Positions 1-10,941 are shown, numbered from the stretch's first letter. The stretch: 64,000 nucleotides of DNA from Pseudanabaena sp. BC1403 (GCF_002914585.1 NZ_PDDM01000007.1:124001-188000); one strand, 5' to 3'. A program made the numbers and translations. Notes: generated by a model from the sequence alone, not told the origin.

Positions 1-2
1 GC

Positions 3-506
3 TCTGACTGGAAACAAATTGTGCAATCTGGGTTGAATGAGGGTTGGTATCAGATTACGTTTGGTGATGTCGAAAAGGTCAAACAACTCCCAGATCGACG
101 AACTGCTACATATATTCGTCCCCGCCAAATGGAAGGAATCTTGCAGTTAACAGCAGATTTTATTATTGATGCTACTGGATTAGATGCCAAAGTGGAGACC
201 AATCCCCTTTATGCGGATCTACTCGATTGTTACAGCATTCCCGTCAATGCTCTGGGCAGACTAAATGTGACTAATGATTTTGAGATTGCAGAACTGCGTA
301 ATGACGGGGGTGGTAGAGTTTATGCATCAGGCGCAGCGACTTTGGGTAGCTCCTATGCCGCAGTTGATAGCTTTTTAGGTTTGCAGTTTGCGGCTTTGCG
401 ATCGGTTGATAGTTTGGTTGCATCTCGCGCGCCCCAGTTGCGTTATCTTAACGGTTGGAATTCTCTTGCTCAATGGTTGAAATGGATAAAAAATCAAGCG
501 CCTTAA
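3..506 (+). CDS. C-terminal part of a probable FAD/NAD(P)-binding oxidoreductase (partial)
   Basis: The reading frame is open to the left edge of the window, so only the C-terminal part (about 167 residues) is present; the GTG at 21 is not a convincing start. The visible piece contains a hydrophobic strand ending in IIDATGLD, which resembles the last Rossmann-type strand of flavoprotein oxidoreductases, and later the sequence GRVYASGAATLGSSYAAVDS, resembling the C-terminal FAD-contacting segment of such enzymes. Substrate and partner cannot be told. The gene ends 3 bp before the convergent stop of the REC-GGDEF-EAL gene, with no room for a separate terminator. Assignment to a flavoprotein-like fold is inference from two short motifs. 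Confidence 0.5.
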   Translation, partial: SDWKQIVQSGLNEGWYQITFGDVEKVKQLPDRRTATYIRPRQMEGILQLTADFIIDATGLDAKVETNPLYADLLDCYSIPVNALGRLNVTNDFEIAELRNDGGGRVYASGAATLGSSYAAVDSFLGLQFAALRSVDSLVASRAPQLRYLNGWNSLAQWLKWIKNQAP

Positions 507-509
507 AGA

Positions 510-2315
510 TTAGAATTGCGGAAACCCTTTAATTAATAAATCTCTAGCTGCCACAGCATCAACAGGTCTAGAAAACAAATATCCTTGACAAAACTCACAT
601 TCTAATTCTCGGATCTGATCTAGCTGTTCTTTCGTTTCCACTCCTTCTGCGATCGTCAACATGCCCAAACTCTTAGCCAGTGCAATAATAGCCTTAACAA
701 TCTCGGTATTTTTGCCGTGTTTGCCCATTCTCATTACAAAGGAGCGATCGATTTTAAGATGGTTAATTGGGAGACGATGCAGATAACTCAAAGAAGAATA
801 ACCAGTACCAAAATCATCAATGCTTAATTGAATATGGCGATCGCGCAATTGTGAAATAATTTTTCCTGCAAATTCAGCATTCTCCATAATGTCGCTTTCC
901 GTAATTTCTAGCCTTAAAGAGCTTCCATTAATCCCGACTTCTTGAAGAATATTATCAATCTGCTTGAGCAATTCAAAGCTCATAAAATGCTTTACAGAGA
1001 GATTGACACTCACAGTTAAAGACTCTTGGGCAATACCTTCATCTCGCCAATCACGCAGTTGTTGACAAGCTTGGCGTAATACAAATAAATCAATCGCCAT
1101 TACCAATGACGTTTCTTCAGCGATCGGGATGAACTTATTGGGAGCAATTAAATTTTTACCTGGATGATTCCATCGAACTAGCGCCTCAAAAGAGCTGATT
1201 TGGTTAGTATCTAAACTAATGATTGGCTGATAATAAGCCACCAGTTCATTGCGCTCTAAAGCATGTCTCAGCTCAGATTCTAGCTGAAAGTTATGGAGAG
1301 CACGGCTATGCATTGTTTGCTCAAATACTTGATAGCAAGCTTTTCCATTCGCTTTTGCTCGATACATTGCTGTGTCAGCATCTCGCAAAATATGTTCGGG
1401 TTGTTTGTAAATATTACTACCCATAGCAATGCCAATACTGACATTCGTAAATACTTGATAGTCGCCAATTTGAAATGGGGCGGCTAATTCTCTCAGAATA
1501 TTGTTAGCAATTTTGATTGCGTCAGAGTTATTTTCGACATCTGGTAATAAGATGGCAAACTCATCTCCTCCTAAACGACAAAGCATTGTCCCAGAACGTA
1601 CACAAAGCTCAATTCTTCTGGAGATCGAAACTAATAGCTGATCACCAACTAAATGCCCTAAAGAGTCGTTAACAGCTTGAAAGCGATCGCAGTCTAAAAA
1701 CAAAACTGCAAAAAGACAACCTGCTTTTTGGTTGACTTGCTGGAGTAATTGCTCCAAACGCTTCATAAACCAAGTTCGATTTGGTAACCCCGTAAGCACA
1801 TCATGCAAAGCCAGATGCAATAGTCGCTCTTGAACTTGCAATCGTTCGGCAATTTCTTGTTCCAATTGAGCAGTCCTTTGACGCACACGTTGTTCAAGTT
1901 CAGAGTTTAGTTGACTAATTTCTTTTTGGGCTGCGCGTAAGCTTAAATGGGTTTGAATGCGTGCTAAAACTTCTTCTAATTGAAATGGTTTAGTGATGTA
2001 GTCCACCCCCCCAACACTAAAGGCTTTCACTTTATCCAACACTTCATCCAAAGCACTCAAGAAAATCACAGGAATATCACAGGTTTGCTCGTTCGCTTTT
2101 AGCCTCTGACAAATTTCATAGCCATCAACATTTGGCATCATAATGTCTAACAAAATCAGATCTGGATTGGCAGCTTGGGCAACAGTCAGAGCCATTAATC
2201 CTTCGGTGACACTACGAACTTTATACCCTTGCTCTGTCAAAGTTGTCGATAAAAATCGCAAGTTGTTTGGCATATCATCGACTATTAATATATCGCCACT
2301 ATAATTTCTAGTCAT
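510..2315 (-). CDS. Response regulator with GGDEF and EAL domains (c-di-GMP turnover)
   Basis: Domains in order: a REC receiver (about residues 8-125; acidic pair D13/D14, phospho-acceptor D57 in LILLDIMMP, K109), a coiled-coil linker (about 130-165), a diguanylate cyclase domain with an intact GGDEF motif at 249-253, and an EAL phosphodiesterase domain (about 345-595) with EAL at 377-379 and the conserved LEITES, DDFGTGYSS, LKIDRSFV and AEGVET motifs. Both catalytic signatures look intact, so it could make or hydrolyse cyclic di-GMP; which activity dominates cannot be read from sequence. It lies 32 bp downstream of the hybrid histidine kinase on the same strand, and is probably co-transcribed with it and phosphorylated by it or by a related kinase. 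Confidence 0.93.
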   Translation of the reverse strand: MTRNYSGDILIVDDMPNNLRFLSTTLTEQGYKVRSVTEGLMALTVAQAANPDLILLDIMMPNVDGYEICQRLKANEQTCDIPVIFLSALDEVLDKVKAFSVGGVDYITKPFQLEEVLARIQTHLSLRAAQKEISQLNSELEQRVRQRTAQLEQEIAERLQVQERLLHLALHDVLTGLPNRTWFMKRLEQLLQQVNQKAGCLFAVLFLDCDRFQAVNDSLGHLVGDQLLVSISRRIELCVRSGTMLCRLGGDEFAILLPDVENNSDAIKIANNILRELAAPFQIGDYQVFTNVSIGIAMGSNIYKQPEHILRDADTAMYRAKANGKACYQVFEQTMHSRALHNFQLESELRHALERNELVAYYQPIISLDTNQISSFEALVRWNHPGKNLIAPNKFIPIAEETSLVMAIDLFVLRQACQQLRDWRDEGIAQESLTVSVNLSVKHFMSFELLKQIDNILQEVGINGSSLRLEITESDIMENAEFAGKIISQLRDRHIQLSIDDFGTGYSSLSYLHRLPINHLKIDRSFVMRMGKHGKNTEIVKAIIALAKSLGMLTIAEGVETKEQLDQIRELECEFCQGYLFSRPVDAVAARDLLIKGFPQF

Positions 2316-2347
2316 TATTTAACCGTATCCATATGGCGATCATTTAA

Positions 2348-5300
2348 CTATTGGTCAAAAGCTTGATGCGTCGAATTCATGATTTGATTGTAGCAAAAAT
2401 TATCTACAAGGCAGATTAAAGCATGAATTAAAATAGTATTATTTTCAGGAATTAATTTGATTAGTTCAGTAATTAAGTCATTATCAGCTAGCATTGCAGC
2501 TTGATGGAGTTCCTTAATCCAACTATCAGGCATTTGTGACAAATAAGTTTTGAGATCAGTTTCTAAGGTTTCTAGATCATCTGCTGTTCTGTCTGTGAGA
2601 CGGCGATTACTCTCATCTTCGTACAGATAAGTTAAACCTAAATACTCAGCCAATTTGTCAAAAATAAGCGCTTCCCGAAAAGGCTTGCGCACAAAATCAT
2701 CACAACCTGCTGAAAGGATAATTGTTCTTTCTTCTTCCAAGGCACTTGCCGTTAAGGCAATAATCACGGTTGCTTGTCCTTTTAAATGGGATTTAATTTG
2801 GCGCGTGGCTTCATAGCCATCCATAACAGGCATTCGCATATCCATCCAGATTAGGTGAGGTTCCCATTCATCCCAAATAGCGATCGCTTCAACGCCATTT
2901 TCGGCTTCACGGACTTGGAAGCCTACAGCTTCAAGGATTTTGACTAACAAATGCCGACTTTCCCATCGGTCTTCTACGACGAGGAGTCGATATTCTGGCT
3001 GGTCGGGCGCTAATCCGATGATATAGCGATCGCTGATTTGCCTTAATGGAACTGGAGAAGCCAACACATCCACTGGAAGATCAACTCGAAAGATACTGCC
3101 TTCACCTAACCGACTACTGACTGTAATCTGCCCACCCATGAATTGAGCAAATTTGAGGCTGATAGGCAGTCCTAGCCCAGTTCCTTCCGAAGATCTCTTA
3201 CCTAAGTCCGTCTGTTCAAAAGCTTCAAATATTTTCTCTAAATAATTGGCTGGAATACCTGCACCAGTGTCTTCTACTGCAAATTTCAAAATGGTTGGGA
3301 GTCTTTCCTGAGGCTGAGATGACAACTGAAAATCTGGTTCCAACGATTTAGTTACGTCAATAGTTGCGCCATCAGTTACATCAATAGATAGAACTATTGA
3401 GCCTTGACTGGTAAATTTGATCGCATTACTCAATAAATTTATTAAGATTTGGCGAAGTTTTCCTTCATCTGTACTAATCCATTGCGGGACTTTAAGTGAT
3501 CGCTTAAAAATCAGTTGTAATGCTTTATCACTTACCTTAAGGCGAAACATTTTTTCAAGTGTGTCGAGAAGGTGAAACAGATCAAAACTAGTTATGTTTA
3601 GGTTAATGCGTCCTGATTCAATTTTGGACATATCTAAAACATCATTGATAAGTTCTAATAAATGTTCGCCGCTGTCATGGATGATTTTGAGATAGGAGCG
3701 ATGATTGTCTTTTAGAGCGCTATCACGCACCATTAGTTGAGTAAATCCCAAAATTGCATTTAATGGAGTCCTCAGTTCATGGCTCATACTTGCCAAAAAT
3801 TGACCTTTGGCAAAACTAGCCGCCTCGGCAGCTAGTTTTGCTTGATTGAGTTGCTGCTCGACTTGTTTGCTTTCTGTAATATCACGAGCAACCCAAATTA
3901 CAGTCTCAGTATCAATAGGAGAGATGCTGGCATTCCACCAAAATCCTTGTTCAGTGGAGGCAAGATAATATTCAAGATTTAGAGTTTGCTGAGTCTCTAC
4001 AACCTTTTGCACATAACTAGCAAATAATTCGGACTGTTCTGGAGAGTACACTTCAGATGGGAGTTTGCCAATTACTTCACTAGGATTTTGCCAAATAGAT
4101 TTTCTCCGAGTTTTAGGGATCTTGAGAATACGTCCTAAACGATCCCGCACCAAAATCACTTCATCCATCGCTGCAAATAAGGCATTCATCTCGGCATTGG
4201 CAACTCTGAGCCTTTCTTCTGATTGTTTATTGTCTATCCCGATCGCGATCGCATTCGTAATCAAATCTATGGTCTGAATATCTGTATCTAAATGTGACAG
4301 AGAAATCATCAGAATTACGCCGATGACATTACCCTTGACGATTAGAGGATAGCCCACTAACGAAACAATACCTTTTTCCTGTAGCCACAACTGATCGGAT
4401 TCGCTTAAGTCCGCCAAAATTTGATCGGTCAAAAGCGGCTGAAACATTCCTTGAGTAATCGACCAAATTTGGTCTTTTTTAATTAGATTACGGAGGCGTT
4501 CGCTATCTGATTTGTTATAGTTTCCCGCAATGACTTGTAAATTCAAATCATTGCCAAAAGCATTGATAGTCCAAATTTGTGCAAAGGAAACATTCATATG
4601 TCGCCATAGAGATTCGGCAAAAGCTTGCAGAACATCTTCTAATGTGGATAGTTTCGTGGATGCAGAGCCAATTTCCGCCATCAAAATTGATAAATGGACG
4701 CGCTCTAAAAGCTCAGCTTCGACTTGTTTGCGATCGCTAATATCAAAAATCGCTCCATCTAACCACAACAATTGATCGTTGTCAGTGAATGCTCCTTGAC
4801 CTTTTTCATACAGCCAACGAATATTGCCTTGGGCACCAATAATTCGATATTCTAAAACAAAGGATTCTTGACAAGCTAAGCTTTCAAAAATTACCCTTTC
4901 CACCATATCTTGATCTTCAGGGTGAATAATACTTGCCCAACTGCGAACTTGATTAGCAATAAAGTCCTCAGAGGGATAGCCAGTTAGCTCTTCAACAGCA
5001 CCACCAATAAATACTATCGTCCAATCGCGATCTCCGCCTACACTTCGATAAACAATTCCCGAAAGATTAGAAACTAGACTACTAAATTTCGCTTCAGACA
5101 ACTGTAGTTCTGCCATCCGCTCACAAATCCGCAATTCGAGAGACTGATTCGCACTCTCTAGTTCATTAAATGACTGCTTTAATTGAGCCGCCATCTGATT
5201 AAAGGATTGGGAGAGTAGATTCAGTTCATCAATTTCTGCCGAGGGAACTTCCCGATCTAACTCACCATTTGCTAAAGCTTGACTCGCTGAAGTTAAGCGC

Positions 5301-6478
5301 CGCAATAATTTGTTGATATATTGAGTGGTGAAAGTACCTAAAGCGATCGCTCCTGCTAATGATAGACAAGCAATCAAAATCGTCGTTTTTCGCTTTGCCT
5401 CAAGTTGTTCTGTAAAGTCAGCCTCAGGCATCACCACGGCGATTAACCAGTTAATCCCATATTCATCTCGATAGGGCATTACTTTGAGAAATATATTCCT
5501 CCCCTCAATTGAAAACTTTAAGTTCTGCTCAGTGTTGATTTTCTCCAAGCTACCTACTTGCTGCTCTAGAGACCCAGTCGCCTCCCGAATCATGGGTTGC
5601 CGAATATCTTTTACTAGCAATCTCTGTATTTTTTTGCGATTGCTGTCAACTTCATAGGGCTTTTCCGTAGTCGAGCTAGCTACCAATAAGCCTGAAGGTT
5701 CAAAAATAAAAGCTTCTCCAGATTTACCAATTTGTAATTCACCCAAAAAACTGTTGATATTTCCTAATGAGAGATCAGCACCCAAAACTCCTATTCTCTC
5801 ACCATTAGAACTAAATACAGGTATACTAGCCGTTATCACTTGCTCAGGCAAAGTGGAATCTTGATAAATCGGACTCCAAATTGGTTTATTGGTTTGCAAA
5901 GCTGCCTGATACCAAGGGCGTTGACGAGCATCATAGAATTCAGACTTCCCTTTAAGTTCAAGACGGTTGCCTTGTGAATCGAGGCTATAATAGTAACGCT
6001 CAAGACCACCGATGTTAATTGCTAATTGAAGAGAGAGTTCTGGATTTTTCTCTTTGTCCAAGCGGGTAACACCGATAAATTCCCCTGTTTTTTCCCCTCC
6101 ATAATAAATCCAAGAAACCGCAGGGAAATTCTTAATCTGATGCCAAAGATATTTCTCACTAGCTTGACCTTGTTTTTGTAATATTCCTTGTCGTACCGCA
6201 TCAGCATTAATTTTATTAACTAAGTGAGGAGTTTCCAGATAAGAAGTTAGCTTTTGCTTGATGCGATCGCTAATTTCATTTTGCAGTTGTCCGACTAAAT
6301 TAGCGATCGTTTCCTGCTCACTCCGCCAAGACAGCCACGCCACTAATCCTGATATACCAGAGATCAAGATCACAAACTGACTAATCAGAATAAATTTAAG
6401 TGATAGTTTTCGGGATTTGCGAGGGTTGGAGGGTAATAGGTGATCGCTCATAGAACTATTTCTGCTGAAAGCTCCCAT
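2348..6478 (-). CDS. Hybrid sensor histidine kinase (Cache-HAMP-PAS-GAF-PAS-HisKA-HATPase-REC)
   Basis: A 1376-residue membrane sensor. An N-terminal membrane helix (about 25-48) is followed by a periplasmic Cache-like domain and a second helix (about 365-387), then HAMP, a PAS/PAC domain with the WLYEKG-type PAC segment (about 465-580), a GAF domain (about 590-740), a second PAS, the H-box FLASMSHELRTPLNAILGF, an N-box NLLSNAIKF, G-boxes DTGAGIP and GTGLGLPIS, and a C-terminal receiver with IWMDMRMPVMDGYEA. The protein ends with a roughly 120-residue tail after the receiver that I do not recognise. A second start, MSDHLLP at 6451, is an alternative because neither start has a clear ribosome site. 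It probably feeds the GGDEF-EAL regulator directly downstream. The ligand is unknown. Confidence 0.93.
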   Translation of the reverse strand: MGAFSRNSSMSDHLLPSNPRKSRKLSLKFILISQFVILISGISGLVAWLSWRSEQETIANLVGQLQNEISDRIKQKLTSYLETPHLVNKINADAVRQGILQKQGQASEKYLWHQIKNFPAVSWIYYGGEKTGEFIGVTRLDKEKNPELSLQLAINIGGLERYYYSLDSQGNRLELKGKSEFYDARQRPWYQAALQTNKPIWSPIYQDSTLPEQVITASIPVFSSNGERIGVLGADLSLGNINSFLGELQIGKSGEAFIFEPSGLLVASSTTEKPYEVDSNRKKIQRLLVKDIRQPMIREATGSLEQQVGSLEKINTEQNLKFSIEGRNIFLKVMPYRDEYGINWLIAVVMPEADFTEQLEAKRKTTILIACLSLAGAIALGTFTTQYINKLLRRLTSASQALANGELDREVPSAEIDELNLLSQSFNQMAAQLKQSFNELESANQSLELRICERMAELQLSEAKFSSLVSNLSGIVYRSVGGDRDWTIVFIGGAVEELTGYPSEDFIANQVRSWASIIHPEDQDMVERVIFESLACQESFVLEYRIIGAQGNIRWLYEKGQGAFTDNDQLLWLDGAIFDISDRKQVEAELLERVHLSILMAEIGSASTKLSTLEDVLQAFAESLWRHMNVSFAQIWTINAFGNDLNLQVIAGNYNKSDSERLRNLIKKDQIWSITQGMFQPLLTDQILADLSESDQLWLQEKGIVSLVGYPLIVKGNVIGVILMISLSHLDTDIQTIDLITNAIAIGIDNKQSEERLRVANAEMNALFAAMDEVILVRDRLGRILKIPKTRRKSIWQNPSEVIGKLPSEVYSPEQSELFASYVQKVVETQQTLNLEYYLASTEQGFWWNASISPIDTETVIWVARDITESKQVEQQLNQAKLAAEAASFAKGQFLASMSHELRTPLNAILGFTQLMVRDSALKDNHRSYLKIIHDSGEHLLELINDVLDMSKIESGRINLNITSFDLFHLLDTLEKMFRLKVSDKALQLIFKRSLKVPQWISTDEGKLRQILINLLSNAIKFTSQGSIVLSIDVTDGATIDVTKSLEPDFQLSSQPQERLPTILKFAVEDTGAGIPANYLEKIFEAFEQTDLGKRSSEGTGLGLPISLKFAQFMGGQITVSSRLGEGSIFRVDLPVDVLASPVPLRQISDRYIIGLAPDQPEYRLLVVEDRWESRHLLVKILEAVGFQVREAENGVEAIAIWDEWEPHLIWMDMRMPVMDGYEATRQIKSHLKGQATVIIALTASALEEERTIILSAGCDDFVRKPFREALIFDKLAEYLGLTYLYEDESNRRLTDRTADDLETLETDLKTYLSQMPDSWIKELHQAAMLADNDLITELIKLIPENNTILIHALICLVDNFCYNQIMNSTHQAFDQ

Positions 6479-6548
6479 ATAGTTGCAGCTATTTTACCCA
6501 AACCTCGCAAGGCAGAGACAATTCGTCGATAAAGCTGTTAGTAAACAA

Positions 6549-6673
6549 ACCAAGAACTCAAGTTCTTGGCTAAAAGCTCAAGTCCACTGAAGTGGACTAC
6601 AAATACTTTCCTTTCAATTAACCCGTTTCAACGGGTTTGAGCTTTTAGCCTGCACTTGAGTGCAGGGGCTACT
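6549..6673. repeat. Multi-stem palindromic repeat (REP or IS200/IS605-remnant-like)
   Basis: Four nested palindromes lie in 125 bp: CCAAGAACT/AGTTCTTGG (6550-6569), AGTCCACT/AGTGGACT (6581-6598), AACCCGT/ACGGGTT (6620-6637) and CTGCACT/AGTGCAG (about 6650-6665). In addition TAAAAGCTCA (6571-6580) is the exact complement of TGAGCTTTTA (6638-6647), so the inner stems can sit on a long outer stem like a cruciform. There is no coding sequence. The arrangement resembles dispersed non-autonomous elements of cyanobacteria; the mobile origin is inference. Confidence 0.6.
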
Positions 6674-6683
6674 AGACGGTATT

Positions 6684-7388
6684 TTATCGTGCTAGAGCGC
6701 TCAAGAACTGTTGCAAACGCCCTAAGAATGAACCCGATTGCTTGCCAGTCTTTTTCTGAAACAGACGATCAATGTCGTCACTAGATGGGCGTTGGGCTAC
6801 CTCAGCCATTGGCTGCATTCCATCTACAGTCTGTTGCCATACTTGCCATGTTTGGGGATAACAGCGCCATAATGCGCCAAGCTCTAGCGGCTTGATGTAA
6901 TAGGCTGTCTCGAAAGTACTTAAAAAGCGATCGCGCATTTGTCTTGCGGCAAGCCCTAAACCCACTTCACTATTCTCAAGGCGAGGATTGAGCATCACAA
7001 AGGGGCGATCGCCTGCTAGTTGCGCTAACTTTTCCACCAGTTCAACTTCAACTGAAGTTGGCTCGATGATGAGAAATGCTTGATCTTCTTCACGAATAGC
7101 TCTGCGTCCTTCATTGACACCGCGCACGGATACATCAAGATCCGCCCATTCGCGCTTTGCCAGAGCAGCAGCCCCTGCATCTGAAAAAATGGCTTGCCAA
7201 GCTTTACCATAGCGTTGATTAAAACTAGCTGCAAACTCATAGGCGATCGGCATCACTTTGAGTTCTGGAAACCTTAGATCGGCGATTACACGGTTAGCTC
7301 CATCAGCGATCGCTTGATGTGTAGCTGCGATCGCTTGTTCAGTAGCATCTTCTAAATTGTCAGGAAGTAAGATTGGCTCTGGAGTCAT
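6684..7388 (-). CDS. DUF1995 family protein
   Basis: A 234-residue soluble protein without signal peptide or membrane segment. The opening (PDNLEDATEQAIAATHQAI), the RVIADLRFPEL strand and the later FVMLNPRLEN segment match what I know of the DUF1995 family, which is found in cyanobacteria and plastids and includes the plant low-PSII-accumulation factor LPA3. A role in photosystem assembly is therefore possible but unproven for this protein. It is followed by a Uma2 gene upstream and a repeat downstream, and no operon partner is evident. Confidence 0.7.
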   Translation of the reverse strand: MTPEPILLPDNLEDATEQAIAATHQAIADGANRVIADLRFPELKVMPIAYEFAASFNQRYGKAWQAIFSDAGAAALAKREWADLDVSVRGVNEGRRAIREEDQAFLIIEPTSVEVELVEKLAQLAGDRPFVMLNPRLENSEVGLGLAARQMRDRFLSTFETAYYIKPLELGALWRCYPQTWQVWQQTVDGMQPMAEVAQRPSSDDIDRLFQKKTGKQSGSFLGRLQQFLSALAR

Positions 7389-7426
7389 AAACTGGGTTAT
7401 TGCTAAAATTATTAGAAAGCTGCGAA

Positions 7427-8017
7427 TTATTTTAGCAGGTTGCCAAAAACTTGATTGGCAGTCAACTTCAAATTTGGGAAAGTTTGCGATCGCATGATTG
7501 CATCATCAGTAAACTCACAAGGCTCATACCAGCCATCATCAAGACTAAAAACAGTAATTTTGTTCACTAATGGATCGACAACCCAATATTCCAAAATCCC
7601 TAATACGCTATATTCGGCACGCTTAGCACGATAGTCAGTACCTTTAGTTGATTCGCTTACAACTTCTATGACTAGCAATGGTGCTGGTTGATTGATTTCG
7701 ATAACTGCTTCGCAAGTTTGCAGCGATCGCCATTGCTCTCTCGGCATAACTACTAAGTCTGGAATCCGACAGGTATCCCATCTACCACCCTTGGGACTCC
7801 GCACACCAACTAATGCAGGTAAAACTACCCAATCTTGATTTTGCTCAGCAATATCGACTTCAAGATTTCTTTCCAAAAACTTGATTACCGCACCATGTTG
7901 CCCAGTTCCCAAACTCATCGGAATTAATTCTCCATTTACCAACTCATAGCGCTGGTCAGTACCATCAATATACTTAAGGTACTCCGCAAAATTTAGGCGG
8001 TAGCTTGCAATAGTCAT
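7427..8017 (-). CDS. Uma2 family (DUF820) restriction-endonuclease-fold protein
   Basis: A 196-residue protein of the Uma2/DUF820 family, which is greatly expanded in cyanobacteria and has a PD-(D/E)XK nuclease fold. Visible landmarks are the YELVNGELIPMSLGTGQHGAVI opening, CRIPDLVVMPREQW (the acidic PD position), LLVIEVVSEST (the E-x-x strand) and the lysine/arginine-rich KRAEYSVLGILEYWVVDP segment. Function in the cell is unknown. The ATG lies 100 bp from the groEL stop. A second Uma2 domain in this window is fused to a dioxygenase at 41322-42638. Confidence 0.85.
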   Translation of the reverse strand: MTIASYRLNFAEYLKYIDGTDQRYELVNGELIPMSLGTGQHGAVIKFLERNLEVDIAEQNQDWVVLPALVGVRSPKGGRWDTCRIPDLVVMPREQWRSLQTCEAVIEINQPAPLLVIEVVSESTKGTDYRAKRAEYSVLGILEYWVVDPLVNKITVFSLDDGWYEPCEFTDDAIMRSQTFPNLKLTANQVFGNLLK

Positions 8018-8053
8018 AGCAAATTTTTAGCAATAACTTCACTTGATTTTAAC

Positions 8054-8096
8054 TCAAAAAGGCAGGGCTACGCGAAGCGTAACCCTGCCTTTTTGA
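8054..8096 (-). terminator. Rho-independent terminator of groESL
   Basis: Stem arms of about 20 bp around a GAA loop with one mismatch, starting TCAAAAAGGCAGGG and ending CCCTGCCTTTTTGA, directly downstream of the groEL stop. The core ACGCGAAGCGT is of the same GCGAAGCGC type seen in other hairpins of the window. Confidence 0.8.
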
Positions 8097-8117
8097 ATGA
8101 GTAAATTTGGATGATGA

Positions 8118-9845
<1,728 letters not shown>

Positions 9846-9850
9846 CAGCC

Positions 9851-10162
9851 CTATTCAACGATCGCGAGAATATCTCTTTCTGCAAGGAGCAAATACTCTA
9901 CGCTATCAATTTTGACTTCAGTGCCTGCATACTTGGAGTACAAAACTTTATCGCCAGCTTTGACTTCTAGTGCAACGCGAGTACCTTTGTCATTACGAGA
10001 ACCAGGTCCTACGGCAGTTACTTCACCTACTTGAGGTTTTTCTTGTGCTGTATCTGGCAAGAAAATACCGCCTACGGTCTTTTCTTCTTTAGTTGCTACT
10101 TTGACCAATAGGCGATCGCCTAGGGGTTGCAATGTACCAGTATTTAGGGTTAACGATGCCAC
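9851..10162 (-). CDS. groES: Co-chaperonin GroES
   Basis: A 103-residue Hsp10 lid of the GroEL chamber, of standard length. Family motifs are [19 protein letters not shown], the mobile-loop region [16 protein letters not shown], and the C-terminal [16 protein letters not shown] ... [12 protein letters not shown]. It is the first gene of the groESL operon. The start is preceded by AAGGAGGT (10165-10172 on the minus strand), a near-perfect ribosome site. A CIRCE operator lies about 95 bp upstream. Confidence 0.98.
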   Translation of the reverse strand: MASLTLNTGTLQPLGDRLLVKVATKEEKTVGGIFLPDTAQEKPQVGEVTAVGPGSRNDKGTRVALEVKAGDKVLYSKYAGTEVKIDSVEYLLLAERDILAIVE

Positions 10163-10256
10163 TATGCCATACCTCCTTAAAATCTAATCAGAGTGGACTT
10201 TGCAAGTGATGACTTAAGGTTGATTTTGATCTCACTTTGGTCACAACTTGCGTGCT

Positions 10257-10283
10257 TTAGCACTCTGTCTCACTGAGTGCTAA
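10257..10283 (-). promoter_or_regulatory. CIRCE operator (HrcA site) of groESL
   Basis: TTAGCACTC, nine bases, GAGTGCTAA: an exact match to the CIRCE consensus, located about 95 bp upstream of groES. HrcA binds this element and represses chaperonin genes until heat stress; the site predicts HrcA control of groESL here. Confidence 0.95.
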
Positions 10284-10309
10284 TATACTGCGAAATGAGT
10301 ATGGGACTA

Positions 10310-10325
10310 GATCGGCTTACCGTAC
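10310..10325 (-). promoter_or_regulatory. K-box-like element upstream of CIRCE
   Basis: On the minus strand the sequence GTACGGTAAGCCGATC matches the cyanobacterial groE K-box pattern GTTCGG-NNAN-CCNNAC, as I recall it, at all but two fixed positions. It lies 27 bp upstream of CIRCE in the groES direction. The K-box was proposed to mediate light- and heat-responsive groE control. The match is imperfect, so this is tentative. Confidence 0.45.
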
Positions 10326-10357
10326 ATTGCTGGCTGTGCGAAGCGCTACAGGACTTA

Positions 10358-10394
10358 AAAAACAAGTGTGACGCTTTGCGTCACACTTGTTTTT
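10358..10394 (-). terminator. Terminator overlapping the 3' end of the 5-FCL gene
   Basis: A perfect 17-bp stem with a 3-base loop (AAAAACAAGTGTGACGC and its complement) followed on the minus strand by a T tract. The stop codon of the cyclo-ligase gene lies inside the stem, so the last codons of the protein are specified by the hairpin. Confidence 0.8.
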
Positions 10395-10941
10395 CAGTAA
10401 TGACTGCATCTAATGGCACGTCCCAAATATCATTGGGAATCGCATCTATATAAAAGTCATCAAAAATTATTCCTGCTTTAAATCCTGTCGAGTTAGGCAG
10501 CCAGCGATCGTAAAAGCCACCGCCATAGCCCAATCGATACCCTCCGAGATCGCAAGCTACCGCAGGTATCAAAATTAGATCAATATTATCTAAGTCCATA
10601 AGTGGCAAGTCTTGGCGCGGCTCCAGAATACCAAATGCTCCTGATCGCATGTTGCTCTCAAAATCTGCGATCGCGACTTGATGCCAAATCAGCTCTTTTT
10701 CCACACAGCACGAAAACCCCCAATTTTTGTCAGGAAATCTTTGCCAAAGCGAATTTAAGTCTGGCTCTTGGCGAAAACTCGTAAAAGCCAAAATATTTTG
10801 TGCTTGTTGGAAAATTTGCCAATTTGCAATGCGATCGCATAATGCTTGGCTTTTTTGTTGCCAAATTTCATTAGGGATTTGGCGGCGTTGGGCGAGCAAT
10901 GCTTGTCTAAGTTGTTTTTTGGTTTGTGGAAACTCTGGCAT
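10381..10941 (-). CDS. 5-formyltetrahydrofolate cyclo-ligase
   Basis: A 186-residue enzyme that converts 5-formyl-THF to 5,10-methenyl-THF with ATP, in cytosolic one-carbon metabolism. Evidence: the N-terminal KKQLRQALLAQRR helix with basic ATP-contacting residues, FTSFRQEPDL, and the family signature RLGYGGGFYDRWL near residue 140. Length is normal. The start ATG has no strong Shine-Dalgarno sequence. The C-terminus EKQV is encoded within the terminator stem. It is probably monocistronic, lying between a methyltransferase gene and groESL. Confidence 0.93.
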   Translation of the reverse strand: MPEFPQTKKQLRQALLAQRRQIPNEIWQQKSQALCDRIANWQIFQQAQNILAFTSFRQEPDLNSLWQRFPDKNWGFSCCVEKELIWHQVAIADFESNMRSGAFGILEPRQDLPLMDLDNIDLILIPAVACDLGGYRLGYGGGFYDRWLPNSTGFKAGIIFDDFYIDAIPNDIWDVPLDAVITEKQV

